DNA of 64,000 nt from the IMG/VR virus record IMGVR_UViG_3300046714_000236, positions 30,230 through 94,229 of that record. One strand, given 5' to 3'. A program made the position numbers and the translations under genes. Under the pieces are notes generated by a model. That model saw nothing but the letters and a program-made list of their open reading frames with translations, made no database searches and was not told the DNA's origin. Numbering within the stretch: position 1 is the stretch's first letter; each line of letters starts with the position of its first letter. Source of the DNA: a virus. Below, in pieces: positions 23,760 to 32,125 of the stretch.

Positions 23760-24026
23760 TCAGCCCCCGCCGAGCTTGAACGGCTTCTGCCCATTGCTGA
23801 GCGAGCCGACACCGACGAAGCCCGACTTCTGCTCACCCGCGCCCGGGGTGACTTCCTCGACGACGGGCCGCATGGCGGGAGAGCTGTTCGGCATCTCCTG
23901 CTTGGCCGTCTGCGGGTTCTGCTGCCGATTGAAGTCCGGCGCGGGGGACCGCGAGACTTCGCGCTTCCCTTCCGGGTTCGTCACCGCGTTGAAGCCCTTG
24001 CCCGAACCGTCGCTGTTGATGTCCAT
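23760..24026 (-). CDS. Small disordered protein with KPFKL tail
   Basis: An 88-residue Pro/Gly/Asn-rich, probably unstructured protein. Ends Q-K-P-F-K-L-G-G-G. The next gene upstream also ends with K-P-F-K and starts with M-P-K-P-F, suggesting a shared short linear motif. Function unknown. Confidence 0.5.
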   Translation of the reverse strand: MDINSDGSGKGFNAVTNPEGKREVSRSPAPDFNRQQNPQTAKQEMPNSSPAMRPVVEEVTPGAGEQKSGFVGVGSLSNGQKPFKLGGG

Positions 24027-24039
24027 GGATCGACTCCTA

Positions 24040-24264
24040 TCAGAACTTGAACGGCTTGCCGCCGCTTTCGATTGCAGGGCCCGCGGGGGGCCACGGCTTT
24101 TGCTGCTGCGCGATCTGCGCGCTGCACTGCCCGATCGTCGGCACCCACTTCGGGCGCGCTAGATCGGGGCGCCGCTCGTCGAGCGGGTTCGGAGGCGTTG
24201 CACCGCTCCGCGCTTCGCGGTTCGGGTCTGCGGGGGAGCTCCCGATGGTGAACGGCTTCGGCAT
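24040..24264 (-). CDS. Small disordered protein with KPFKF tail
   Basis: A 74-residue Pro-rich protein, MPKPFTIGSSP... to ...GGKPFKF. Shares the K-P-F-K end with its neighbour. Probably extended; could bind a shared partner such as scaffold or capsid. A small hairpin (CCCTGA/TCAGGG) lies just before the start. Confidence 0.5.
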   Translation of the reverse strand: MPKPFTIGSSPADPNREARSGATPPNPLDERRPDLARPKWVPTIGQCSAQIAQQQKPWPPAGPAIESGGKPFKF

Positions 24265-24304
24265 GCCCCTGAAGGTATCAGGGCGCTTTCAGAGCGGCAA
24301 GCCG

Positions 24305-24322
24305 ACCGACATCGATGTCGGT
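24305..24322. repeat. Dispersed palindrome, copy 6
   Basis: Exact 18-mer, 1 bp past the stop of the 115-residue gene. Confidence 0.9.
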
Positions 24323-24323
24323 C

Positions 24324-24671
24324 CTACTTCGGCCAGGCCGGGTGCAGCTTCGGCTCCTGCAGCTCGTACAGGGTCGACCAGACGTCGGAGTACAGATGCG
24401 CGCGCGGGCGGTCCTTCTCGGCGATCCGGCTCTTGAAGTTGTCGTAGTCGATCGCTCCTGTGATGCGAAGCATCGCAGCGGCCACGACCGACTTCGAGCA
24501 AACCACCCGAAACCGATAGTCGGCATCGAGCGTTTCGCGGATCCGAATGCGCGAGCGCGCGTGTTCGAGAAACTGCTTCAAGTCTTCGCGGCGCCGTGCG
24601 CGCACGCAGAGATCCACCGAGCCGCGCTTCTGCACGATGCTCACGAAACCGCCGTCGAAAAGGATCCACAT
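24324..24671 (-). CDS. Conserved hypothetical protein, MWI...GFVSIVQK type
   Basis: A 115-residue protein starting MWILFDGGFVSIVQKRGSVD. It continues with 'VRARRREDLKQFLEHA' and 'DYRFRVVCSKSVVAAAMLRI', then D-Y-x-N-F-K. I recall this as a common small family of unknown function in bacteria and phages. ATG overlaps the upstream stop (TGATG), which sets the start and drops a shadow N-terminal extension. Confidence 0.6.
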   Translation of the reverse strand: MWILFDGGFVSIVQKRGSVDLCVRARRREDLKQFLEHARSRIRIRETLDADYRFRVVCSKSVVAAAMLRITGAIDYDNFKSRIAEKDRPRAHLYSDVWSTLYELQEPKLHPAWPK

Positions 24672-24889
24672 CAGCGATCGATCTCGGTCCCGAGGCCCGC
24701 GCCGTCGTCGTTCATCTGCCCCCACCATGCCTTGTGCCCCGTGTTCAGGATGCACCGGTACTTGTCCCGCTCGGGAGCCGGGAGCTGTTCCATGTGCGCG
24801 CGGATCGCCGCGATGCCGTGGATCTCCTGCCCACTCGGGCCGATCACCGTCACGATGTTTTCGGGCACGTGAAACTCCAGATCGGGCAT
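24671..24889 (-). CDS. Small hypothetical protein
   Basis: A 72-residue protein starting MPDLEFHVPENIVTVIGPSG, then a helix and 'TGHKAWWGQMNDDG'. Coupled by TGATG to the conserved MWI gene. The start follows the GCGGCATCCTC leader, 19 bp after the stop of the ART fusion gene. Not recognised. Confidence 0.5.
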   Translation of the reverse strand: MPDLEFHVPENIVTVIGPSGQEIHGIAAIRAHMEQLPAPERDKYRCILNTGHKAWWGQMNDDGAGLGTEIDR

Positions 24890-24894
24890 GTCGT

Positions 24895-24905
24895 GAGGAT
24901 GCCGC
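24895..24905 (-). promoter_or_regulatory. GCGGCATCCTC intercistronic leader
   Basis: The upstream TGA, then AGC, GCGGCATCCTC, ACGAC and ATG at 24889. Confidence 0.5.
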
Positions 24906-24908
24906 GCT

Positions 24909-27902
24909 TCACCAATTGCCCAGCTTCTTCACGTACCCCCACGTCGCGGGCGGCCCGTACTTCTTCGCGTCTTCGTTCCACGTCGCGATCTGCGCCTTGG
25001 CTTCGTCGAGCGAGTCGGTGTGCATCCAGGTTCCCACCTGCTCGACGCCGTTCTTCGTGTAGAAGTAGCGCGCCGTCTTCTTCGGCTTCTTCGGCTTCGT
25101 CTCTGCAGACGTAGCCTCGACAGACTTCGGACGCGGGCCACGTCCGAAGTAGAGCGCCGATTCACCCGTCCCGTGTCCGCTCTCGACTTCTTCGAGCGTC
25201 ACGTGCAGCGTTTTGGTTCGCCCCTGCAGCCGGTGCACTTCGACGATCCGAAACTTCCGCCCTTCATCGAGCAGAACTTCATCCTCGCCATAGTTGCTCG
25301 ACTTCTGATTCACCGCGAGCCGTCCCTCGTGTTGCCCGGGTCTCATCTTGTAATGCCAGAGGATCGCATTCTGCCCCTTCGATCCGTTCTCGTGCGCGAA
25401 GCTCAGCGCGGAGCTCGGGCGCCACGACGTGCTCAACACCGACGGCAACGTGTGATGAGTGCTGTTCAACACCTCGTGAATCTGCGCGTCGGTGATCCCG
25501 TGATCACCGCGATACAGATCCGAGAACTTCGCCTCCAATTGCAGATCGTGTGCTGGTGCTAGCGGGTGCGCTTTCTCCACCGCACTCGCAGCGTCTTTGA
25601 AGCCCGCGCGCAGCGATTCGTATTCTTCCTTCCGCCGCTTGTAGAGCCCCTTGTCGTACGACGATCCATAACTGCTCTCGTTGAACTCCTTCTCCGTCTT
25701 CCGCTTCGTCGAGAGCAGCGAGTGATAGCCGCTGCCCGTGTAGTCCTTCATGACCAACATCTGATCCGGGTGCGCTTGCTCCCACGCCGCGAGCTTCCGC
25801 ATCTCCATGAAGTTGAAGTCGGACCGCGACGTGAACCCCGCGGGCTCGTTGCGATCACGATCGAGCGGCTTCGTTTCGAGCTCCGAAAACTTTCGCTCGT
25901 TCGCCGCGCCCTTCGCCGCTTTCTTCACCCGCGCCTTCACGAGCGTCTTCAGCTTCTCACTCAAAAGATCCGTCTTCTGATTGAGCATCTTCACCGTCTG
26001 CGCGTGATCGGCAGGTGAGAGCCCGGGCGCGTTGTGCTTCACGTACGCGTCCCACCCACCGCCATCGAGATCGCGGAGTTTCTTGATCGCTTTGATCTGC
26101 GCCGCGAGCCCCGTGATGTCTTCCGCTTTCGAGACGCCCGCTTCCTTCGCGACTCGCGCGTAATCCTTGTTCAGATCCGGATTGAAGAACCCTTCCCACT
26201 CGCTGATCCCCTCCATCTGCCCGAGCGTCTTTCGTCCCGCCTTCGCGCGGAAAAGGAACACGCCGCCCTTGTCGATGCGTTCCGCGCTGTGCCCCGCGCT
26301 TCCCTTCGGGATCAGAATGTTGTCGAGCCCCGAGCCCACCGCATCCCAGTTCGCGGTCAGCACGTCGGCCGCAAACCCTTTCATCACCGTCTTCGCAGCC
26401 GTCGGCGTGAGCCCCGCCGTCTTCAGCGGTTCGCCCTCGATGATCTTGCTCGCGTACGCCGTGACCTTGTCGCCCGTCTTCGGGTGCGTCGCCGTGAACA
26501 GTTCGCTCTTCACCGTGCCGAGCCCGAGATCGTCGTAGATCACATTGGCGAGATGTTCGAGCTGCGCCTGCGCCGGGTCATCGTAGAACTTCACGTAGCG
26601 ATCCACGCCGTCGGCGCCCTTGTAGAGCCCGCCTTCGTTCGAGCCCGCTTGTCCGCCGATCTTCTCGGCCATGATCACGTCCGCGCGCGGCACTTCCGGC
26701 GCGACAATCTGCGGAGGTGGCGTCGGTTCGAGCACGATCGGGGAAGCGTGCACGTGCTCAGGAGGCGGGAGCGGCCACGGTTGCCCGACCGGAGGCGGGA
26801 GCGCCGCGAGATCGGGAGGTGGCGCGGGAGGTTGTGCCCCGAGCGTGTCACCGATCAAGATCGTCGTCGGCTGCTTCACGATCTTCAGCGGCTGCACCTT
26901 GCCGAACTGATCGAGCGGTACCGTCGTCATGAGCGGTCGCGCCGGGGGCGATCCCTTCCGCCCTTCGAGCCGCCAACGAACGAGCACCTCGGCATCGGAC
27001 CGCGGCGTGAGTGACTCGGGGATCGGCCAGCTGATCCGATGAGGAACGACGACGGCACGATCGTTCGGGCGATCGGGAGGGTGCATCACCGAGCCGAACC
27101 ACGTCGCGAACATTTGCTCGGGGCGTCGGATCTCGCCGTGCACCGCGATCGAGTCCGCGCCCGTCCTGCTGTCGAACACGCAGGACAAGATCTTCACCAT
27201 GTCCCCGAGCTGCGCGTTCGCTTGGCTGATCGCGATCTCCGAACTCTTCCCGTGCGCCGCCATCACTTCGGTTCGGAGGATCCGTTCAGCCCAGTGCGCG
27301 GGAGCTCCCTGAAGAAACGGGGAAGCTTTGATCAACCGATCACGGGTTTCGTCCCATGGGGTTTGCGCGAGGAACCGCTGTTGAAGCGTGCCCTCGAAGT
27401 GTTCGACAACCTGCGCGCCGTAGCGCTGCAGGATCCCCGGCCCCTTCTTCTCATCGTATTGCAGCCGGTGCAGGAGACTCGACTCCGCGCCGTGCGTCGC
27501 GCGGTCGTAGAGCGCGGCTTCGTCGAGCTGCAGCGGTTGGTGGATCCCCTTGAACTTCGCTTGCGTGGCTCGCAGGTATTCGATCGTGCTCCCCGCGGCG
27601 AGTCCGGCCGTCTGCTTGCCGGTTTCGAGCGCCGTGCTTGTGATGCCCGCCTTCACGTCGACGAGCACCGCGCGCACTTGAGTGAGCACGCTCTGCAACT
27701 TCGCAGCGGTGAAACTCTCGGAGCCCGGGCCCTTCAAGCCCTGCGCGTGCGTGAGACGTTCGACGAGATCTTTCTCGGCGCGCTTCAGGATCGGGAGCAT
27801 CCGATCGCGCGTGAGCTTCTCCGCGAGCTCGATCGCCTTCGCGCGATTCGAGGCGAGGATCGCCGCGGGACCCTGGCCCGTGATGAGTGCAGGGACCGCC
27901 AC
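24909..27902 (-). CDS. MuF head protein fused to kinase-like and ADP-ribosyltransferase domains
   Basis: A 997-residue fusion. Residues about 20-290 match MuF/SPP1 gp7 head morphogenesis proteins: 'RILRTEVMAAHG' near 208-218 and C-V-F-D-S-R-T-G with H255 and P-P-x-R-P. A Pro-rich linker (about 355-405) leads to a kinase-like domain (412-580): G420-G425 loop, K438, N-W-D518-520, D527-N528 and I-D-K-G-G at 543. Residues about 680-905 look like an ADP-ribosyltransferase of the R-S-E class: R798 in 'DLYRGDHG', S824-T825-S826, and E873-x-E875 in Y-G-E-D-E. GTG start. Possibly packaged and delivered with DNA. Confidence 0.75.
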   Translation of the reverse strand: MAVPALITGQGPAAILASNRAKAIELAEKLTRDRMLPILKRAEKDLVERLTHAQGLKGPGSESFTAAKLQSVLTQVRAVLVDVKAGITSTALETGKQTAGLAAGSTIEYLRATQAKFKGIHQPLQLDEAALYDRATHGAESSLLHRLQYDEKKGPGILQRYGAQVVEHFEGTLQQRFLAQTPWDETRDRLIKASPFLQGAPAHWAERILRTEVMAAHGKSSEIAISQANAQLGDMVKILSCVFDSRTGADSIAVHGEIRRPEQMFATWFGSVMHPPDRPNDRAVVVPHRISWPIPESLTPRSDAEVLVRWRLEGRKGSPPARPLMTTVPLDQFGKVQPLKIVKQPTTILIGDTLGAQPPAPPPDLAALPPPVGQPWPLPPPEHVHASPIVLEPTPPPQIVAPEVPRADVIMAEKIGGQAGSNEGGLYKGADGVDRYVKFYDDPAQAQLEHLANVIYDDLGLGTVKSELFTATHPKTGDKVTAYASKIIEGEPLKTAGLTPTAAKTVMKGFAADVLTANWDAVGSGLDNILIPKGSAGHSAERIDKGGVFLFRAKAGRKTLGQMEGISEWEGFFNPDLNKDYARVAKEAGVSKAEDITGLAAQIKAIKKLRDLDGGGWDAYVKHNAPGLSPADHAQTVKMLNQKTDLLSEKLKTLVKARVKKAAKGAANERKFSELETKPLDRDRNEPAGFTSRSDFNFMEMRKLAAWEQAHPDQMLVMKDYTGSGYHSLLSTKRKTEKEFNESSYGSSYDKGLYKRRKEEYESLRAGFKDAASAVEKAHPLAPAHDLQLEAKFSDLYRGDHGITDAQIHEVLNSTHHTLPSVLSTSWRPSSALSFAHENGSKGQNAILWHYKMRPGQHEGRLAVNQKSSNYGEDEVLLDEGRKFRIVEVHRLQGRTKTLHVTLEEVESGHGTGESALYFGRGPRPKSVEATSAETKPKKPKKTARYFYTKNGVEQVGTWMHTDSLDEAKAQIATWNEDAKKYGPPATWGYVKKLGNW

Positions 27903-27914
27903 GATCGATCTCTA

Positions 27915-30122
27915 TCAGATGCCGGGAAGCTTCGGCTGCACGGGGAGTGCGGGAACGGGAGGCGCGACCGGCTTCGGCGCGAGTGCGCCCCCGAGCCCTT
28001 CGCCTTCCGCTTGGCCCTTCGCTTCCTTCTTCGCCGCGTACTCCGCAACGGTGAGATCACCGTCCGGATCGGGTCGCTTGTCCTTCGTGAGAAGCGGCCC
28101 GAGTTTGATGCTCCGCCGCGCCTCGTTCACCGTGACGATCTTCGCGACGTCGGTCGGCGTGACGAGCCCATCCTCTGCGTCTGCAAGCCCGACCGGGAGG
28201 ATCCCATCCGGACCGACATCGATGTCGGTCGGCGCGGGAGCGTTCGGATCGACGGGCCCCGCGGGAGGCGTCGCACCTGGCGGAAGCTCGTTCGGGTTCG
28301 GCACCGCGCCGCCGAACGGCGGCGTGAGACCCATCTCCAGATCGCGAGCACGAGCGGCTTCGTCCTGCACGCGTTGCCACTCCTTCTCGGGATCGCGGTT
28401 CATCATGTTCGCGATGCTCTCGACCATGCTCTGCTGACTCGCGACCGGCTTCGCTCCGATCGCCGTCGACGCACCGGCCATCGCTTGCTGGCGTTCCGCG
28501 ATCGTGGGCGGGAAGTATTCGCCCCATTCGAGCGAAAGCGAACCACTGCCAGGCTCGCGCTCGATCGTGCGCGTCTCGTCGGTCGCGTTGCCGTCCTTGT
28601 CGAGAACCGGTTCCTTCCGCGGTTCGAGATCGAGGAAGTATTCGACATCGTTCGCGGGCTCTTCGGGCTCGGTCGGGATCGCCGCCGTGTCGACGTCGTA
28701 CGTCGGGAGCGGGTCCTCGTTCAGCGCGTAGTCTTCTTCGATCGTGACCGGCGTGAGCGGCGCGCCCTGCGCCTTGCCGAGCAGACGGCGCGCGCTCCGG
28801 ATCTGATCGTTCAGAAGCCGGAGGATCCCCATGTCCCCGTAGTGTTCGCGGTACACGTCCGCGACGTTGATCATCGGCGCGTAGATCATCTTGATCGCGA
28901 CGCTGCTCGTCCCTGCCGCCGCGATCTCGTCGGGGTCGGGGATCACGCACTGCACGTCTTCGAGGATGGAGTTCTTCTGCGCCTTGATCAGTTCGAGCCC
29001 CGCCGTGATCGAGCTGCCCGAGAGTTCGAGATACTTCGCATCGCGCGGCGAATTGCTCTCGGTAACACCGGTCGCGAGCGCGTGATCGCTTCCCTTCATG
29101 AGCACCATTGCGCCCATTTCGGCGGGGGTCACACCCGGGAGCACGAGCGTCGGATCGAGGTTCTTCGCACCACCACGCGCGAGCACCGAGTTCAGAACGT
29201 CGAGCGTGTCGAGCGCCTCGAACTGCCCTTCGTAGTCCGGCTCTCCGTCGACGCTCGCCTGCTTCGCTTCGCTGTCGTTCGTGATCCAAACGAAGTGACA
29301 CCGAGCATCGTTGTGCGAGAAGCACATCGGTTCATCGCGTTCCCACGGCACGCGCTCGCCATCGTTCCGAACCGGGGTCGGTTTGAAACAGACATCCTCG
29401 TTCAGCGTCCAGTCACGCCGCACCCAGTGCTGGATCTCGACGAGCTCGCCCTTGTCGTTCTTCCCCGTCATCGGGAGCTGATAGAGCTCCATCACGTGCG
29501 ACGGGATCTTCTCGTCGAAGTTCGCCCACTGCAGCGTGTAGATCTGCGAACCGTCGTGCACGCGGTTCACCGGTTTCCCTTCGTAGAAGCACCACGAAAT
29601 CCCGACCGTGCCGCACGAGCCGCCGACGTTCCGCGCCTGCACCATGCGAACGCGGAGCTGCCCGATCTTCGCGAGCTCTTCGGCGTAGTCCTGCGTCGCG
29701 GGATCGTCGGATCGAAGTTGCGGGAATCGGTTCTGCCCGAAGAGCAGCGACGTGAAGCGCTTCGTGATCGTGCGCGCGAGTCGCTTCGGTGCGTGCGGTC
29801 TCCGTTGTTCGAGCGGCACGTAGAAGCTCGGCTGCTGTCCGATCAGCGGCTGGCTCCCCCACAGTTCCTCGTGCTGCCGAAAGCGGCCCGAGAAATCGAA
29901 CATCTTGTCGTCGTGCTGCGTGCACGTGTACCACTTCGACGCGAACCGGAGTTTCTTCGAGCGGTTCGAGTAGTAGTACGACTCCGGGTTGACGTAGTCA
30001 TCCGACGCGGGAACTGCGCTCGGTTGCGCGTGCACGTCCTCGGGTCCTGTCGTCGTCGCGCCGGGCCCGAACGCAGAGTACGTCTGCACGGGCGCCGCGT
30101 TGCCTTGACCGAAGATCCCCAT
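27915..30122 (-). CDS. Portal protein
   Basis: A 735-residue protein upstream of the MuF fusion and downstream of terminase, the usual portal position. Helix- and strand-rich body with 'RRPHAPKRLARTITKRFTSL', wing/stem-like central region, and a C-terminal 'VAKIVTVNEARRSIKLGPLL', typical of portal proteins (V-N-E-x-R ... G-L). A Pro-rich linker near residues 600-640 contains the dispersed palindrome in frame as T632-D-I-D-V-G637. TGATG-coupled to its upstream neighbour. Confidence 0.75.
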   Translation of the reverse strand: MGIFGQGNAAPVQTYSAFGPGATTTGPEDVHAQPSAVPASDDYVNPESYYYSNRSKKLRFASKWYTCTQHDDKMFDFSGRFRQHEELWGSQPLIGQQPSFYVPLEQRRPHAPKRLARTITKRFTSLLFGQNRFPQLRSDDPATQDYAEELAKIGQLRVRMVQARNVGGSCGTVGISWCFYEGKPVNRVHDGSQIYTLQWANFDEKIPSHVMELYQLPMTGKNDKGELVEIQHWVRRDWTLNEDVCFKPTPVRNDGERVPWERDEPMCFSHNDARCHFVWITNDSEAKQASVDGEPDYEGQFEALDTLDVLNSVLARGGAKNLDPTLVLPGVTPAEMGAMVLMKGSDHALATGVTESNSPRDAKYLELSGSSITAGLELIKAQKNSILEDVQCVIPDPDEIAAAGTSSVAIKMIYAPMINVADVYREHYGDMGILRLLNDQIRSARRLLGKAQGAPLTPVTIEEDYALNEDPLPTYDVDTAAIPTEPEEPANDVEYFLDLEPRKEPVLDKDGNATDETRTIEREPGSGSLSLEWGEYFPPTIAERQQAMAGASTAIGAKPVASQQSMVESIANMMNRDPEKEWQRVQDEAARARDLEMGLTPPFGGAVPNPNELPPGATPPAGPVDPNAPAPTDIDVGPDGILPVGLADAEDGLVTPTDVAKIVTVNEARRSIKLGPLLTKDKRPDPDGDLTVAEYAAKKEAKGQAEGEGLGGALAPKPVAPPVPALPVQPKLPGI
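28212..28229. repeat. Dispersed palindrome, copy 7 (inside portal gene)
   Basis: Exact 18-mer read as T-D-I-D-V-G in a Pro-rich linker, exactly codon-aligned. Confidence 0.9.
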
Positions 30123-30403
30123 CAGCGAGCCCCTCGCCGTTCGGCGATGCTCCCGACCAACGGGAACTCCTCAGGCTCGGGATCGACGAGCCGCATGCGG
30201 GGCTCGATCATGGCGCGCGCTTCAGGTGTCACGACCGGGCCGTCGTAGCCGTCGATCTCCTGCGCGCGATCTTCCCCAACGAGCTCACCGAGCGGCGTTC
30301 GGATCGCGTCCGACGCCGCATCGGGATCGAGCTTCATCGCGGCCTTCGCGAGCAGGCCCGCAGTAAAGGAACGCGCGATCATCCGCACGGCGTCGAGCAC
30401 CAT
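30122..30403 (-). CDS. Small hypothetical protein upstream of portal
   Basis: A 93-residue protein. N-terminal helix 'MVLDAVRMIARSFTAGLLAK', then acidic and Pro-rich C-terminus. The stop overlaps the portal ATG (TGATG). Not recognised. Confidence 0.5.
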   Translation of the reverse strand: MVLDAVRMIARSFTAGLLAKAAMKLDPDAASDAIRTPLGELVGEDRAQEIDGYDGPVVTPEARAMIEPRMRLVDPEPEEFPLVGSIAERRGAR

Positions 30404-30416
30404 GCGGAAGAGCGTA

Positions 30417-30992
30417 CTACGTCCCCGGGTCTTTGAGCCACGCGGGATCGGCGACGTTCTTCGCTTGGCTCACCGCAAGCCATCTCACGAGCAGCCCGCG
30501 CCCGTAACCGTACAGACTGAGCGGGATGATCCCCGGGTTCGCGATGCCGAGCCGCATCCGGCCGCCGATGATGAACCCACGGTCCGCGCTCGGGTGCGGG
30601 TGATCTTCGCCGATGTGGATGAGCGATTGATCGCCGGCCGCGAGCGTTGCCGTGAGGTGCCCGCCCTGCGTGTCACTGAGAAGCCGGAGCTGCCCCGAGC
30701 TATCCGCATGCGTCATTCCCACGCACGCGACCCAAAAGATCCACGGGAACCCCTGCTCGACGTCGAGCACTGCAGGGCAGATCCGGGTACTCGCCGACGA
30801 GTTCAACGCCCATCCCTCGCCCCACGATCGCCGGAAGTAGCCACGCGCGCCGCGCCGTCCATGAAGCTGTGACTCGTACGGGAGCAAGATCACTCCCTGC
30901 GATTCGAGCGCCGCAACGCGTTCGGCCCCTTCGACTATCTGCCCTTCTCGGAGCGCGCCTCGGTGATCGAACACGACGATTGCAGATTCCAC
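30417..30992 (-). CDS. Beta-rich hypothetical protein
   Basis: A 191-residue protein starting with GTG behind GGGAAAGG and downstream of palindrome copy 8. It is mostly beta and Gly-rich, e.g. 'GFIIGGRMRLGIANPGIIPL' near the end, with 'GFPWIFWVACVGM' in the middle. No family recognised. It sits between terminase-side genes and the portal. Confidence 0.5.
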   Translation of the reverse strand: MESAIVVFDHRGALREGQIVEGAERVAALESQGVILLPYESQLHGRRGARGYFRRSWGEGWALNSSASTRICPAVLDVEQGFPWIFWVACVGMTHADSSGQLRLLSDTQGGHLTATLAAGDQSLIHIGEDHPHPSADRGFIIGGRMRLGIANPGIIPLSLYGYGRGLLVRWLAVSQAKNVADPAWLKDPGT

Positions 30993-31008
30993 GCTTCAGC
31001 CTTTCCCG

Positions 31009-31026
31009 ACCGACATCGATGTCGGT
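31009..31026. repeat. Dispersed palindrome, copy 8
   Basis: Exact 18-mer in the 35-bp gap between two genes, 1 bp past a stop. Confidence 0.9.
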
Positions 31027-31027
31027 C

Positions 31028-31387
31028 CTAGAGTGATGCGGCGGACGCGCGTTCTGCGCACCACCTGGCGACTTCTTCTTCGAGCCGCGCGATCGTCCGG
31101 AGTGCCCCGCGCGGGTCGCGAGCGTACAGAAGAGCGCGGCGCGGGTCGCTCTTCGCGGCGCGGAGCACGATGCTCCACCGCGTGAAGGTGAACACGATCC
31201 CCACTTCGAGGAGGTAGCTTTCGAGGATCCCGTTCGCGTGCCCTTCGAGCACGTCGAGCACCGGCCGCGAGAGTCGCTCGGATCGCCGGCCTTCGAGCAT
31301 CGCTTCGAGGCGCGTGCGAATGTCGACCGTCGGGAACACCGTTCCGATCTTGAACACCCCGCTCCGTTCGATCCATTCAGCCGGCAT
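31028..31387 (-). CDS. Hypothetical protein
   Basis: A 119-residue protein, MPAEWIERSGVFKIGTVFPT at the start, later a helical segment 'LRTIARLEEEVARWCAERAS'. Start overlaps the 3' end of the upstream gene by 11 bp. Not recognised. Confidence 0.5.
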   Translation of the reverse strand: MPAEWIERSGVFKIGTVFPTVDIRTRLEAMLEGRRSERLSRPVLDVLEGHANGILESYLLEVGIVFTFTRWSIVLRAAKSDPRRALLYARDPRGALRTIARLEEEVARWCAERASAASL

Positions 31388-31775
31388 CGTCCTCAGGATA
31401 CTCCGCGTCCACCCAGCGACTAATCGCCGCGCGGTACTGATCGAGAAGCTCGAAAAGCTTCGCGCAGTCCCGCACCACCGTGCTCCCCGGATCTCCGACC
31501 GACGCGCGCAGCCGCCCGAGCTCTTCCCACGTCTTGCCCATGCAGAACTCCGCGCGCCGCCCGAGCGTCACGATCGGATCGGCAGGCTCTGCCACCGCAC
31601 GGAACCGTGGCTGCTTCTTCGGCTTCGGTGTGAGCGCTCGCCGCACCTCGTTCGCAATCTGTCGCGGATCCCCGTTCACGCGCACTTTGATGTTGATACT
31701 CTCGGGCACGCTGTGCACCGGTGAGCTCGGGATCTCTGCGGGGCGAATCGTGCGTTGACGGGGCATGGGGGGCAT
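31377..31775 (-). CDS. Hypothetical protein
   Basis: A 132-residue basic protein with an N-terminal Pro/Arg-rich stretch, 'INIKVRVNGDPRQIANEVRR', and a C-terminal helix. Two ATGs are possible: 31775 and 31766; the second has a distance to GCGGCATC closer to that of the other leader-start pairs. Function unknown. Confidence 0.5.
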   Translation of the reverse strand: MPPMPRQRTIRPAEIPSSPVHSVPESINIKVRVNGDPRQIANEVRRALTPKPKKQPRFRAVAEPADPIVTLGRRAEFCMGKTWEELGRLRASVGDPGSTVVRDCAKLFELLDQYRAAISRWVDAEYPEDDAG

Positions 31776-31783
31776 TGATGCCG

Positions 31784-32125
31784 CTAGCTCTCGTCGTATC
31801 GAACCTCGACGCGCCCGACGGCTCTGCCGTTCACGAAGATGGTAGCACCTCGGAACTGTGCGGCGTCAACGAGCGCGGGCCGTTCCTCTCGGAAGCGATG
31901 CGTCACGATGTACTCCGTTGCCGTTTCGAATGCCGCCGTGAGCGCCTGAAAGGCTTCCGCCGTCCCGCCGTTGTCCGGGTGCGCGTCCTTCGCCCGCAAG
32001 CGGTAGGAGCGTCGGACGAGCGCCTCGACGTCTGCCCGCGTGTCGACTTGCTCCTGCCCCGTGATGCCGAGCGCCTGCAGTGCACGAACGAACTCGGCCT
32101 TCGTCAGAAGGCGTTTACCTCGCAT
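31784..32125 (-). CDS. J-domain (DnaJ-like) protein
   Basis: A 113-residue protein with a J-domain core: helix II 'ALVRRSYRLRAKDAH', the H-P-D motif (H49-P-D-N-G-G), then helix III with 'AFQALTAAFETATEYIV'. J-domains stimulate Hsp70/DnaK. The C-terminal beta hairpin ('GATIFVNGRAVGRVEVRYDE') is extra. Next to the terminase; it may recruit host DnaK for head assembly or packaging. The HPD is seen; partner is inferred. Confidence 0.7.
   Translation of the reverse strand: MRGKRLLTKAEFVRALQALGITGQEQVDTRADVEALVRRSYRLRAKDAHPDNGGTAEAFQALTAAFETATEYIVTHRFREERPALVDAAQFRGATIFVNGRAVGRVEVRYDES

Noticed and set aside
27039-30248. A 1069-codon plus-strand open frame opposite the portal and MuF genes
   Set aside because: Arg/His/Glu/Val-rich reading typical of the antisense frame in GC-rich DNA; no recognisable domain, while the opposite strand carries clear proteins.
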